Below, one piece after another: positions 1-7,922 of a stretch of 16,089 bases of DNA. The notes beneath the pieces were generated by a model, which worked only from the letters and a program-made list of their open reading frames with translations, had not been told where the DNA came from and did not search any database. The position numbers and the translations under genes are program-made. Location of the stretch: contig JBFHER010000066.1 in the NCBI GenBank assembly GCA_041584055.1, positions 1 through 16,089 of the forward strand, written 5' to 3'. Each line of letters begins with the position of its first letter. Within the stretch, counting starts at the first letter, position 1. The DNA comes from JBFHER01 sp041584055 (GTDB lineage Bacteria; Bacteroidota; Bacteroidia; Bacteroidales; UBA5342).

Positions 1-468
1 ATCCAAATAGTTTGCATTGATATCCTTTTCGTAATCCCGATTCCTTTTTTTTATATTTTCCATGAGCTTATCTACCGGAAGATGAAGGTAAACGTAAAGA
101 TCTGGTTTTGGAAGCGTTGGATAAATGATGTCAAACAACTGTCGATAAAGTTTGTATTCATCCGGAGGCAAGGTGATCCCTGCAAAAATTAGTGACTTCA
201 TAAAATAGTAATCCGAAATGCGAAAGGGCTCAAAGAGTCCCGGAGACATCAATTTATCTTTCAATTGTTTATACCGATCAGCCATAAATGATAGCTCAAG
301 TGGAAAAGCATATCTGGCCTGATCCCTGTAAAACTTTGGCAAAAATGGATTATCCTCAAATTGCTCAAGAATTTTTCCTGCGCCATGGGTTTGTGCAAGC
401 ATGTTCACCAGGGTTGTCTTCCCGGCACCAATGTTCCCTTCTATGACTAAAAACCTCGGATAGGTCAT
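1..468 (-). CDS. Deoxynucleoside kinase, C-terminal part missing at window edge
   Basis: Cytoplasmic kinase that would phosphorylate deoxynucleosides in nucleotide salvage. The 156 visible residues start MTYPRFLVIEGNIGAGKTT, with a Walker A P-loop (GNIGAGKT) at residues 11-18. They then carry family-typical segments: an E-F-x-DNPFL-x-x-FY stretch near 35-47, RYAFPLE near 52-58, ISDYYFMKSLIFA near 84-96, and an Arg-rich lid segment (KRNRDYE) near 141-147. Family members are usually about 200 residues, so roughly 50 are missing past the window edge. The ATG at 466-468 overlaps the TGA of the upstream prolyl oligopeptidase (ATGA, 4 bases), which suggests translational coupling in one transcript. 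The family is clear. Substrate preference (dA/dG, dC or broad) cannot be read from this part. An in-frame Met with a good P-loop 10 residues later makes the start secure. Confidence 0.9.
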   Translation of the reverse strand, partial: MTYPRFLVIEGNIGAGKTTLVNMLAQTHGAGKILEQFEDNPFLPKFYRDQARYAFPLELSFMADRYKQLKDKLMSPGLFEPFRISDYYFMKSLIFAGITLPPDEYKLYRQLFDIIYPTLPKPDLYVYLHLPVDKLMENIKKRNRDYEKDINANYLD

Positions 469-2579
469 AAATCACGCTTAAATGAAAGTCCAAACTTATC
501 AAAAGCAAAAGCCCACAGGTCAGCATATTCCTGAATCACCATGGCTGTTGGTTTTCCCGCCCCATGTCCAGCATTGGTTGCAATCCGTATAAGTGCCGGA
601 TTTGCGTCGCTCACCCTGGCCTGTAATTCTGCAGCATATTTAAAGGAATGCAGAGGAACAACTCGATCGTCATGATCTGCTGTTGTTACCATAATTGCCG
701 GATAATCTGCCCCTTCCTTCACGGTATGAAGAGGTGAATAGGCCAACAAGTAATCGAACATCTCCTTGCTTTGTTCACTTGTCCCGTAATCGGTTGCCCA
801 ATAGCGCCCAATTGTAAATTTATGATAGCGCAACATATCCATCACGCCAACGGCCGGGAAAGCAACAGCAAACAAGTCTGGTCGCTGATTCACACATGCC
901 CCCACCAGCAGCCCACCGTTTGATCCACCCTGGATGGCCAGTTTATCTGAGTTCGTATACCCTTCTCCTATTAAATATTCTGCAGCTGAGATAAAGTCAT
1001 CAAACACATTCTGTTTTTGCATGAGGGTTCCGGCTTTATGCCACTCCTCCCCATATTCGCCACCACCTCGGAGATTGGGGATTGCAAGTACGCCATTGTT
1101 CTCTAGCCATATCAAACGCGTTACACTGAAAGAGGGTTTAAGGCTAATGTTAAACCCGCCGTATCCATAAAGCAGAGTTGGATTATTTCCATCCAGAGAA
1201 AGCCCTTTTTTATGGGTTATAAACATGGGGACACTTGTCCCATCCTTAGATTGATAAAAGATTTGTTTGGTTTCATAGAGGTCACTGTCGAAATCAATCT
1301 CTGCCCTACTGAAAACACTTGTTTTATTTGAAGCCACATCATATTTGTAGATATTTCCGGGGGTTGTAAAGGACGTCATTGAAAAGAATGTAAACCCATC
1401 TGATTCTTCTCCCAAAAAGCCTTCTGCTGTTCCCAATAACGGAAGATCAATGTCGTACAGGTAATTTCCTTCTTTTGAAAATACTTTCACCAACGACCTT
1501 GCATCTTTCATATACTCTGCAATCAGTTTCCCTCCGACACAGGTCACGTCTTCTAAAACGCCTTCCGATTCCGGAATCACATCCTTCATCACAACTGACT
1601 TTTTCCTTGGATCAAGTGAAACAAGTTTATAATTTGAGGCATCCTTGTTTGTAAGAAAGAGAAGTGAACCATCCACATAATCCATAAAAGCATAGTCGTT
1701 CTCGAAACCATCTACGATTGACCGGACTTCCCCCCCTGACTTAAGATCTTTTATGTAAAGGGCATTGCCACTGGTTGATTCGGTCACACTTATAAGCAGA
1801 TAAGATTCATCATTGGTGACCTGCGCATTAAAACCCCAGCCAGGATGATCTTTGTCTTCATACACAAGTGCGTCTTTTTCCTGTGGATCACCAATCTTAT
1901 GATAGTAGATCTGACTGTTCTTATTTTCACCTTTTAAGGCATCTCCGGATTTTGGTTCCGGGTAACGACCATAGAAAAATCCATCTTTATACCATGAAAT
2001 CCCTGAGAATTTAACCCATTTAATATGATCAGTTAAATCCTTCCTGGTCTCAATATCTCTCACAAAAATCTCATTCCAGTCAGATCCTCCCCTGGAGATT
2101 GAATAAGCCACTAATTTTCCATCAGACTTTACCGACAATACATTTAATGCCACGGTTCCATCCTCACTTAAGGTATTGGGGTCCAGAAGCACTTCCCCTT
2201 CGTCTTCCGGTGATTTTTTAACAAAAAGGACGGATTGATTTTGAAGACCGGTATTTTTATAATCAAAGAACAGTTCACCCTTTTTGAACGGTGCGGTAAC
2301 TTTTGGATAATCCCATAGTTGCTGCAAACGTTCCTTCACAACCTCCCTTTCCGGTAATTTTTCAAGATAGGATTGGGTTAATTTATTTTGTGCTTCTACC
2401 CAGGCTTTTGTTTCTTCTGAGTTATCATCCTCCAACCAACGGTAAGGATCTGATACCTTGGTTCCAAAATACACATCAGTTACATCTTGTTTTTTAGTTT
2501 CAGGATACATAATCTTTTCTTTCTTTTGCACACAGGATGTTATTATTAGTAACACAAGTACAGGATAAATTTGTTTCAT
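465..2579 (-). CDS. Prolyl oligopeptidase (S9A), predicted exported lipoprotein
   Basis: Serine peptidase that cleaves short peptides after proline. Residues 1-16 form a lipoprotein signal: a hydrophobic core (VLVLLII) and then a lipobox ending in Cys16 (ITSC), so the mature enzyme should be anchored in the periplasm or outer membrane. The N-terminal part of the catalytic domain begins at YPETKKQDVTDVYFG (residues 25-39). A beta-propeller follows over roughly residues 80-430, and the alpha/beta hydrolase domain covers 440-704. By comparison with porcine POP, the triad is Ser553 in GGSNGG, Asp637 in DHDDRVVP and His672 in NAGHGAG. Trp594 (YWATDYG) matches the Trp that stacks on the P1 proline, and Arg639 the substrate-binding Arg. 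The length of 704 fits the family (about 710). It starts with no Shine-Dalgarno sequence and overlaps the kinase start at its end. Confidence 0.95.
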   Translation of the reverse strand: MKQIYPVLVLLIITSCVQKKEKIMYPETKKQDVTDVYFGTKVSDPYRWLEDDNSEETKAWVEAQNKLTQSYLEKLPEREVVKERLQQLWDYPKVTAPFKKGELFFDYKNTGLQNQSVLFVKKSPEDEGEVLLDPNTLSEDGTVALNVLSVKSDGKLVAYSISRGGSDWNEIFVRDIETRKDLTDHIKWVKFSGISWYKDGFFYGRYPEPKSGDALKGENKNSQIYYHKIGDPQEKDALVYEDKDHPGWGFNAQVTNDESYLLISVTESTSGNALYIKDLKSGGEVRSIVDGFENDYAFMDYVDGSLLFLTNKDASNYKLVSLDPRKKSVVMKDVIPESEGVLEDVTCVGGKLIAEYMKDARSLVKVFSKEGNYLYDIDLPLLGTAEGFLGEESDGFTFFSMTSFTTPGNIYKYDVASNKTSVFSRAEIDFDSDLYETKQIFYQSKDGTSVPMFITHKKGLSLDGNNPTLLYGYGGFNISLKPSFSVTRLIWLENNGVLAIPNLRGGGEYGEEWHKAGTLMQKQNVFDDFISAAEYLIGEGYTNSDKLAIQGGSNGGLLVGACVNQRPDLFAVAFPAVGVMDMLRYHKFTIGRYWATDYGTSEQSKEMFDYLLAYSPLHTVKEGADYPAIMVTTADHDDRVVPLHSFKYAAELQARVSDANPALIRIATNAGHGAGKPTAMVIQEYADLWAFAFDKFGLSFKRDL

Positions 2580-2683
2580 ATTAATTCTACTTGAAAATTT
2601 GGCATAAAATTAGCTTATTTGAATCGGATAGAAAATTTCATGAATCATTTAAATCTTAAATTTACAATTTCAACAAACAACAT

Positions 2684-3568
2684 ATGCAATTAATTATTTC
2701 TCCATATTTATCCCCGGAAAGAAATCTCGCTTTGGAAGAATATTTATTTAAAAATTCCAATGAAGATATTTGTTTCTTTTACAGAAACACTCCTTCTGTG
2801 ATTATTGGGAAACATCAGAATGCATTTGCTGAAGTGAATCTGGCTTACTGTAAACAACACAACATTCCCGTTCTGCGAAGGATCTCAGGAGGAGGAACCG
2901 TTTACCACGATGAAGGGAACATTAATATCAGCCTCATAAAAACGGAAACCAGTGAAAACAGGGTGAACTATCAACCGCTCCTGGACCTGATCATCCATTT
3001 TTTAAGCACATTGAACTTGAAAGCGCTTCAGGGAGAGCGAAATGATTTATATCTGAAAGAGAAAAAAATAACCGGGACAGCATGTCATATTTTTAAATCC
3101 AGAACATTACATCATGGCACATTGCTTTTTGATGCAAACATGAGGCAGCTCAAAGCAAGCACGAAAGTTGACTTAGAGGTTGAAACAAAAGGGGTTCAGA
3201 GCAGGCGCAGTTCTGTCATCAATACAGCAAGTCTGATGAAAGCCAAGATGGAAGGACTTGAATTCCTCAACCTTTTCTGCAATTTTTGCAGAGAAGAACG
3301 GGGTTGGGCTCTCTCGAATGTTTCATTTGACAGGCTGCCAGAAATCGATGCCATCATTGAAGAACGTTATGCAAAGCCTGCATGGAACATTGATTATTCA
3401 CCCAAAGCAACAATTCATTGGCGTATTGATGACAAAACATATCGCTTGCTGGTGATAAAAGGAATTATTGAAGAAATTACAATGGAAGGGGATGAGACCT
3501 TCACTCGATCTGACATGCCTGGCGTGCCATTGAAAGGCATGTTGATGCGACAACTACTGATGATATAA
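2684..3568 (+). CDS. lplA: Lipoate-protein ligase A family protein
   Basis: Attaches lipoate (via lipoyl-AMP) to the lipoyl domains of 2-oxoacid dehydrogenases and the glycine cleavage H protein; cytoplasmic. The BPL/LplA fold is shown by RRISGGGTVYHDEGNINIS (residues 65-83), the ligand-binding signature of the family. Then comes GERNDLYLKEKKITGTA (117-133), where Lys128 aligns with the catalytic Lys of E. coli LplA. Residues 230-294 look like a shortened accessory C-terminal domain; the total of 294 is shorter than the 338 of E. coli. The ATG at 2684 is the first codon before the conserved N-terminus, with an A-rich leader and no Shine-Dalgarno sequence. The gene is divergent from the prolyl oligopeptidase (104-base gap) and convergent with rny. 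A LipM-like octanoyl transferase cannot be excluded by sequence reading alone, but the accessory domain favours a ligase. Confidence 0.88.
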   Translation: MQLIISPYLSPERNLALEEYLFKNSNEDICFFYRNTPSVIIGKHQNAFAEVNLAYCKQHNIPVLRRISGGGTVYHDEGNINISLIKTETSENRVNYQPLLDLIIHFLSTLNLKALQGERNDLYLKEKKITGTACHIFKSRTLHHGTLLFDANMRQLKASTKVDLEVETKGVQSRRSSVINTASLMKAKMEGLEFLNLFCNFCREERGWALSNVSFDRLPEIDAIIEERYAKPAWNIDYSPKATIHWRIDDKTYRLLVIKGIIEEITMEGDETFTRSDMPGVPLKGMLMRQLLMI

Positions 3569-3598
3569 AAAAAGGGATGCCAAAAGCACCCCTTTTTT
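3568..3598. terminator. Bidirectional intrinsic terminator between lplA and rny
   Basis: A6-GGG at 3568-3576 pairs with CCC-T6 at 3590-3598. TGC/GCA (3578-3580 with 3586-3588) extends the stem inward past one A-C mismatch, leaving the 5-base loop CAAAA. The T-run follows the stem in both orientations, so it can end lplA (plus) and rny (minus, stop at 3618). The first bases lie inside the lplA stop codon. Confidence 0.85.
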
Positions 3599-3617
3599 AT
3601 ACACTTTTCTTTATATG

Positions 3618-5150
3618 CTATTTTGCATAATTCACTGCTCTTGTTTCCCGAATTACTGTAATCTTAACCTGTCCAGGGTAAGTCAGTTCATCCTGAATTT
3701 TTTTAGCAATATCAAATGACAGGGTTTCTGCATCTGCATCACTTACCTTCTCGGCACCAACAATTACGCGAAGCTCTCGTCCAGCCTGAATTGCATATGT
3801 TTTAGATACACCGGGGTACGACAGGGCCAGATCTTCAAGGTCTTTCAAGCGCTTGATATAAGCTTCCACCACTTCGCGCCGCGCACCAGGTCTTGCCCCT
3901 GAAATTGCATCACAAGCCTGAATGATCGGAGCATACAAACTGGTCATTTCAACTTCATCGTGATGGGCGCCAATGGCATTGCACACATCTGCTTTCTCTT
4001 TGAATTTTTCGGCCAGTTTCATACCATAAATTGCGTGAGGCAATTCCGGCTCTTCATCCGGCACTTTACCAATATCATGCAACAACCCTGCTCGTTTTGC
4101 TATTTTAGGATTTAATCCCAGTTCTGATGCCATGATGGCACAGAGGTTTGCTGTTTCGCGTGAGTGCTGCAAAAGATTTTGTCCATAGGAAGAACGGTAC
4201 TTCATACGACCTACGATGCGCACAAGCTCAGGATGCAAGCCGTGAATTCCCAAATCGATGGTGGTTCTTTTCCCGGTTTCGATGATCTCCTCCTCTACTT
4301 GTTTTCTCACTTTATTCACCACTTCCTCAATGCGAGCCGGATGAATACGTCCGTCAGAAACCAGTTGATGCAAAGCCAAACGTGCAACTTCCCTGCGCAC
4401 GGGATCAAATCCGCTCAAGACAATTGCTTCCGGGGTGTCATCCACAATAAACTCAATCCCTGTAGCCGCTTCAAGCGCTCTGATATTACGACCTTCACGA
4501 CCAATAATACGACCTTTAACCTCGTCCGAGTCAATGTGAAAAATCGTCACCGAATTTTCAACTGCAGATTCTGTTGCCACGCGTTGGATTGTTTTAACAA
4601 CAATCTTCTTCGCTTCTTTATTGGCAGTCATTTTCGCTTCATCAATGATGTCGTTGATCAAAGACATGGCATCTGTTTTTGCCTCATCTTTCAGGCTTTC
4701 GATTAACCTTCTCTTTGCTTCTTCTGCTGATAAACCGGATATTGCTTCGAGGTGCTCCACCTCTTTCTTATGCATTTTCTCCAGCTCTTCCTTCTTTTTT
4801 TCTACAATAGACAACTGTTGTGTAAGATTTTCTCTTATCACATCTGTCTCTTTTTTCTGCTTATTAAACTCGTCAAGTCGTTGATTCAACTGATTTTGAC
4901 GATCTTTAAGCTTGTTTTCACTCGCCTGAACCGCACTATTTCTGGCATTAATTTGCTTTTCGTGCTCTGTTTTGAGCTGAAGAAACTTTTCTTTTGCCTG
5001 AAGAATTTTATCCTTTTTAATAACTTCACCTTCCGCGATCGCCTCAGCAACAATTTTTTTTGCTTTGGCTTTGAAGATATTTGTTATTAAAATCCAGGAT
5101 AAAAAACCTCCAACAATAAAGGCCCCCGCTCCAATTAGGTACATTTCCAT
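3618..5150 (-). CDS. rny: Ribonuclease Y
   Basis: Membrane-anchored endoribonuclease that starts mRNA decay. Residues 4-25 form one transmembrane segment (YLIGAGAFIVGGFLSWILI). A long charged coiled coil follows to about residue 190. Next is a KH domain with GRIIGREGRN at 213-222, and then an HD domain of about residues 325-425. The metal ligands are visible: His329, the His358-Asp359 pair (LLHDIGK), His396/His397 and Asp414. The length of 510 compares with 520 for B. subtilis RNase Y. The next in-frame Met is residue 3, so the start is uncertain by two codons only. The gene follows zapA after 103 bases that hold two terminator-like hairpins, so its transcription may be partly uncoupled from zapA. 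It ends at the terminator shared with lplA. Confidence 0.97.
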   Translation of the reverse strand: MEMYLIGAGAFIVGGFLSWILITNIFKAKAKKIVAEAIAEGEVIKKDKILQAKEKFLQLKTEHEKQINARNSAVQASENKLKDRQNQLNQRLDEFNKQKKETDVIRENLTQQLSIVEKKKEELEKMHKKEVEHLEAISGLSAEEAKRRLIESLKDEAKTDAMSLINDIIDEAKMTANKEAKKIVVKTIQRVATESAVENSVTIFHIDSDEVKGRIIGREGRNIRALEAATGIEFIVDDTPEAIVLSGFDPVRREVARLALHQLVSDGRIHPARIEEVVNKVRKQVEEEIIETGKRTTIDLGIHGLHPELVRIVGRMKYRSSYGQNLLQHSRETANLCAIMASELGLNPKIAKRAGLLHDIGKVPDEEPELPHAIYGMKLAEKFKEKADVCNAIGAHHDEVEMTSLYAPIIQACDAISGARPGARREVVEAYIKRLKDLEDLALSYPGVSKTYAIQAGRELRVIVGAEKVSDADAETLSFDIAKKIQDELTYPGQVKITVIRETRAVNYAK

Positions 5151-5163
5151 ATTAAACTATATT

Positions 5164-5188
5164 AAAAAAAAAGCATCATCTCAGATGC
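5164..5188 (-). terminator. Terminator-like hairpin with T9, just upstream of rny
   Basis: On the minus strand GCATC (5184-5188) pairs with GATGC (5173-5177) around a 6-base loop and is followed by nine T (A-run at 5164-5172). The T-run ends only 13 bases before the rny start codon. The stem is short (5 base pairs), so it may terminate only in part or act as an attenuator of rny. Confidence 0.5.
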
Positions 5189-5200
5189 AATCAGCACTTC

Positions 5201-5230
5201 AAAAAAAGCACTAATCATCTAAAACAATGC
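5201..5230 (-). terminator. Terminator-like hairpin with T7, downstream of zapA
   Basis: On the minus strand GCATTG (5225-5230) can pair with the segment ending TTAGTGC (5208-5213), using two G-T pairs and a loop of about 11 bases. Seven T follow (A-run 5201-5207). It lies 24 bases after the zapA stop. It shares the pattern GATGA...TGC plus a T-run with the hairpin at 5164-5188, as if one unit had been duplicated. Confidence 0.4.
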
Positions 5231-5253
5231 GGGTTATATATAAACTAAACTAA

Positions 5254-5568
5254 TTATGCTGTTTTTTCAGAATTTATGAATTCTGATAATTCCTGATCCA
5301 GATCCCTTAACACTTCAAATATCGGATCTACATTTTTATCGTTCTCCAGTTCTATGAGTTTTACAACCAACTGAACTGCAGCCATCGCCAGAAAATCTCT
5401 TGTTTCTCCCTCCGAAAAAGCCTTTTTATACTGAAGGACTTTCCCGTTAATCATTTTTGCAGCAGCCCTCATTTTCCCCTCATCCTTACGCTTAATTCTA
5501 AGAGGATATTGCCTGTCCGCCACATTTAAATGGATGGTAAATAGTTCCTCATCCATCGTTTTATTCAT
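5254..5568 (-). CDS. zapA: Cell division protein ZapA
   Basis: Cytoplasmic Z-ring protein that cross-links FtsZ filaments. The 104 residues have the family layout. A beta-rich N-terminal head (LFTIHLNVADRQYPLRIKR, residues 9-27) is followed by the E-x-x-R/AAA-x-x-I-N segment (RAAAKMINGKV, 34-44). A long C-terminal helix then carries FLAMAAVQLVVKLIELE near 59-75. The length matches the usual 100-110. Its ATG (5566-5568) overlaps the end of the upstream coiled-coil gene by 8 bases, which points to coupled translation. A second Met at residue 5 is a possible alternative start. It is followed by two hairpins and rny. Confidence 0.9.
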   Translation of the reverse strand: MNKTMDEELFTIHLNVADRQYPLRIKRKDEGKMRAAAKMINGKVLQYKKAFSEGETRDFLAMAAVQLVVKLIELENDKNVDPIFEVLRDLDQELSEFINSEKTA

Positions 5569-5854
5569 TTAACAGCTCAATACATTTGTCTATCTCCCGC
5601 ACGAGTTCTCCGATTCTTTGTCTTGTAAATCCTGCATCATCTTCCTTTTGCTCCAAAGACCGGGACACCCTCAACACGTCATTTTCATATTTCAACCTCT
5701 GAATTTCCTCTGCCGCCAGTGCTTTCTCCGAAATTGCGTCTTTCAACGATTTCGTCAACTCCTCATTTTCAGCACTTTTAACGTGAAGCTGCTCCTTCAG
5801 GTACAAGACTTTTTTTGTAAAGTCATCCAGCAGACTTCTTTGCTCTTCAGTCAT
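5561..5854 (-). CDS. Small coiled-coil protein, possible ZapA partner
   Basis: A 97-residue soluble protein with no signal peptide and no enzyme motif that I recognise. Residues 5 to about 70 are a charged, heptad-like helix rich in Leu, Glu and Lys, predicted coiled coil. A short C-terminal helix (IGELVREIDKCIELLNE, 81-97) follows a loop. It is the first gene of the cluster and overlaps zapA by 8 bases. Known ZapA partners, E. coli ZapB and Caulobacter ZauP, are also short coiled-coil proteins, and ZauP is encoded next to zapA. By context this may be the equivalent, linking the Z-ring cross-linker to another component. That role is inference; the coiled-coil character and the overlap are what the sequence shows. 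Confidence 0.75.
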   Translation of the reverse strand: MTEEQRSLLDDFTKKVLYLKEQLHVKSAENEELTKSLKDAISEKALAAEEIQRLKYENDVLRVSRSLEQKEDDAGFTRQRIGELVREIDKCIELLNE

Positions 5855-5874
5855 TGTTTTGAAATAATCACTTA

Positions 5875-5882
5875 CAAAAATA
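5875..5882 (-). promoter_or_regulatory. Possible -7 element for the zapA cluster
   Basis: TATTTTTG on the minus strand fits the Bacteroidota -7 pattern TAnnTTTG and ends 20 bases before the coiled-coil gene's start. No TTG lies 17-23 bases upstream (the nearest is about 12-13 away), so this is a weak call. Confidence 0.3.
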
Positions 5883-5920
5883 GCATACCACTCTCAAAAT
5901 AAAAATTATTTAACCGAATT

Positions 5921-5950
5921 TTTGCAAAAACTCAATATAAGGTATATTTG
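5921..5950 (+). promoter_or_regulatory. Promoter of the M23 peptidase gene
   Basis: TTTG at 5921-5924, an 18-base spacer, then TATATTTG at 5943-5950: a full match to the Bacteroidota housekeeping pattern (TTTG, 17-23 bases, TAnnTTTG). Transcription would begin near 5957, giving a leader of about 37 bases before the ATG at 5994. Confidence 0.7.
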
Positions 5951-5993
5951 CAGCATTCAGAGTTAGCATAATATTTTATTAGAGTTTGTTTAG

Positions 5994-7712
5994 ATGAAAA
6001 TAGCGAAAGTATTGATCTTTCTGTTGGGATTAGGGAGTATGTGTGAGGCAAACTGTCAAAACAAGGTATTACCAAATGACTTTGTTCCACCGGTAAAAAT
6101 ACCCATGTATTTGAGTGGCAATTTTGCAGAATTAAGACCCAATCATTTTCATACCGGAATAGATATCAAAACAAAAGGGCAGATTGGTGAAGCTATTTAT
6201 TCCATAGACGATGGTTATCTTGCACGCGTGTATGTCTCTCCCTATGGCTATGGCCGAGCGCTTTACATCCAGCACCCCAATGGTTATACCTCAGTATACG
6301 GCCACCTTGATTCCTTTTCACCAAAAATCGATAAACTGGTGAAGTCGATCCAATATAAACAACAACAATTCACCATAGACCACCATCTGAAAGCCGGCGA
6401 AATCACGCTAAAAAAAGGAGAATTAATTGCTCAATCCGGCAACAGCGGATCTTCAGGAGGTCCTCATCTGCACTTTGAAATCCGGCACACAGCATCTGAA
6501 AAGCCAGTCAATCCATTGCTGTTTGGATTTAACATTAAAGATGAGATGCGACCTCAATTGACTGGAATCAAGCTCTTCAATATCAATGGTGCAATCAACA
6601 ATTCATCTGATGAACGCTATTACCCAACTGTATTTTATGGTGATGAATTTCATTTAAAAGCCAATCCTTCCATCAGGGCCTGGGGAGAAATAGGAATCGG
6701 AATTCAGGCTTATGACTACCTGAGTGGCGACTGGAGCAAATGCGGTATCCGGGAAGCAGAGCTTTATGTCGATGGAAAATCTTATGCCATTTTTCAGGCA
6801 GACACCCTCTCATTTTCAGAATTAAAGTTCATCAATGCAAGCACCGATTATGAGGAAAAAATGCGTCATGGCAAGTGGATTTTAAAGTTGTTCAAGGATA
6901 AGCCCAACAACCATCTCTCCAACATTCGACCATTTATTAACCGTGGCATTTTAAACATTAACAAAGAAAGGGACTATGACATAAAGATCATTGTTCGTGA
7001 CACTTACAACAATCAATCAAACCTGAACTTCACAATTAAAGGCCAGGAACAAACAATTCAGCAACAAGCATTCAATCGTGAAGCGATTCCTTTTTATTGG
7101 GATCAGAACAATGTATTTGCACAGGGTGATTTCAGAATTGAAATAAAAGACATGGTGCTTTATAACAACGTTTCTTTTGTTTTCAGTGAAAATAAAAGTG
7201 ACTTTTTTCTCAGCAACATCTATACGTTTGGAGATACTTACACCCCATTGCACAACTATGCCTCCATTAACATAAAGCCAAACAAAACAGTTTCCGATCC
7301 TGAGAAACTGTATGTTTTACGAGTGACTGACAAAGGGTCAAAAATTGAAGCACTTAACTCCTCCTACGAGGATGGTTGGGTAAAAACAAGCACCCGTTAC
7401 CTTGGCAATTTTGCCTTGCTTTGTGACACCATTCAACCGGTGATTAAGTCGCTGCAGACAATGGATGGAAGAAACATCAAACACCTCAAGAGCATTCGTT
7501 TCAAAATATCCGATAACGAAAGTGGTGTAAAACGGTACAAGGGATTCATTGATGACAAATGGGCACTGTTTGAATTTGATGGAAAAAACAATCTATTAAC
7601 CTATCGCTTTGATAAGGAAAGGGTTTCAAGCAATCAGCATCATAACTTAAGACTGGAGCTTGTAGATAATTGTGGGAACATGAATATCTTCGATGCCAAA
7701 TTTTACTGGTAG
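5994..7712 (+). CDS. Secreted M23 (LytM-type) metallopeptidase
   Basis: Predicted periplasmic zinc endopeptidase acting on peptidoglycan cross-links. Residues 1-20 are a Sec signal peptide (VLIFLLGLG core); neither nearby Cys sits in a good lipobox. The M23 domain spans about residues 35-178. His53 and Asp57 are in HTGID, His104 in YGHL, and His158 and His160 in HLHFEIR. These supply the zinc ligands (53, 57, 160) and the catalytic His expected of LytM-like enzymes, so it looks active rather than degenerate. Residues 180-572 hold nearly 400 residues that I cannot assign to a family; they look beta-rich and are probably surface or binding domains. The gene has its own promoter and is divergent from the zapA cluster, which fits a wall-remodelling role near division functions. 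Substrate and the role of the C-terminal two-thirds are not readable here. Confidence 0.88.
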   Translation: MKIAKVLIFLLGLGSMCEANCQNKVLPNDFVPPVKIPMYLSGNFAELRPNHFHTGIDIKTKGQIGEAIYSIDDGYLARVYVSPYGYGRALYIQHPNGYTSVYGHLDSFSPKIDKLVKSIQYKQQQFTIDHHLKAGEITLKKGELIAQSGNSGSSGGPHLHFEIRHTASEKPVNPLLFGFNIKDEMRPQLTGIKLFNINGAINNSSDERYYPTVFYGDEFHLKANPSIRAWGEIGIGIQAYDYLSGDWSKCGIREAELYVDGKSYAIFQADTLSFSELKFINASTDYEEKMRHGKWILKLFKDKPNNHLSNIRPFINRGILNINKERDYDIKIIVRDTYNNQSNLNFTIKGQEQTIQQQAFNREAIPFYWDQNNVFAQGDFRIEIKDMVLYNNVSFVFSENKSDFFLSNIYTFGDTYTPLHNYASINIKPNKTVSDPEKLYVLRVTDKGSKIEALNSSYEDGWVKTSTRYLGNFALLCDTIQPVIKSLQTMDGRNIKHLKSIRFKISDNESGVKRYKGFIDDKWALFEFDGKNNLLTYRFDKERVSSNQHHNLRLELVDNCGNMNIFDAKFYW

Positions 7713-7922
7713 TTTTGAACCACTGCATTCACACTTTATACAAAAATAAATGCGCAAATTTATCATTGAATAACGCCAGGCTACGATTCATTTTACATTC
7801 GTATTCAAACACCCCCAAAGCATGATTGTGTTCTTATGGGCATGACTTTTTAATTTAAATACAGTGTAGGCAAGGCCTTTTCCTGTATCTGCCAGAAGCC
7901 TAACTCCTAAAAAAGTGAAATG

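Noticed and set aside
4164..4706. 180-codon open frame on the plus strand inside rny
   Set aside because: It is antisense to the KH and HD coding region of RNase Y, has no recognisable domain, and the codon pattern belongs to rny.
5151..5253. 6S RNA next to zapA, as in many proteobacteria
   Set aside because: The gap is only 103 bases, too short for a usual 6S RNA, and shows two short hairpins rather than one long rod with a central bubble.
7713..7922. Decayed gene or small RNA between the M23 gene and the lipoprotein
   Set aside because: Only weak short palindromes and no frame with recognisable protein similarity; nothing supportable.
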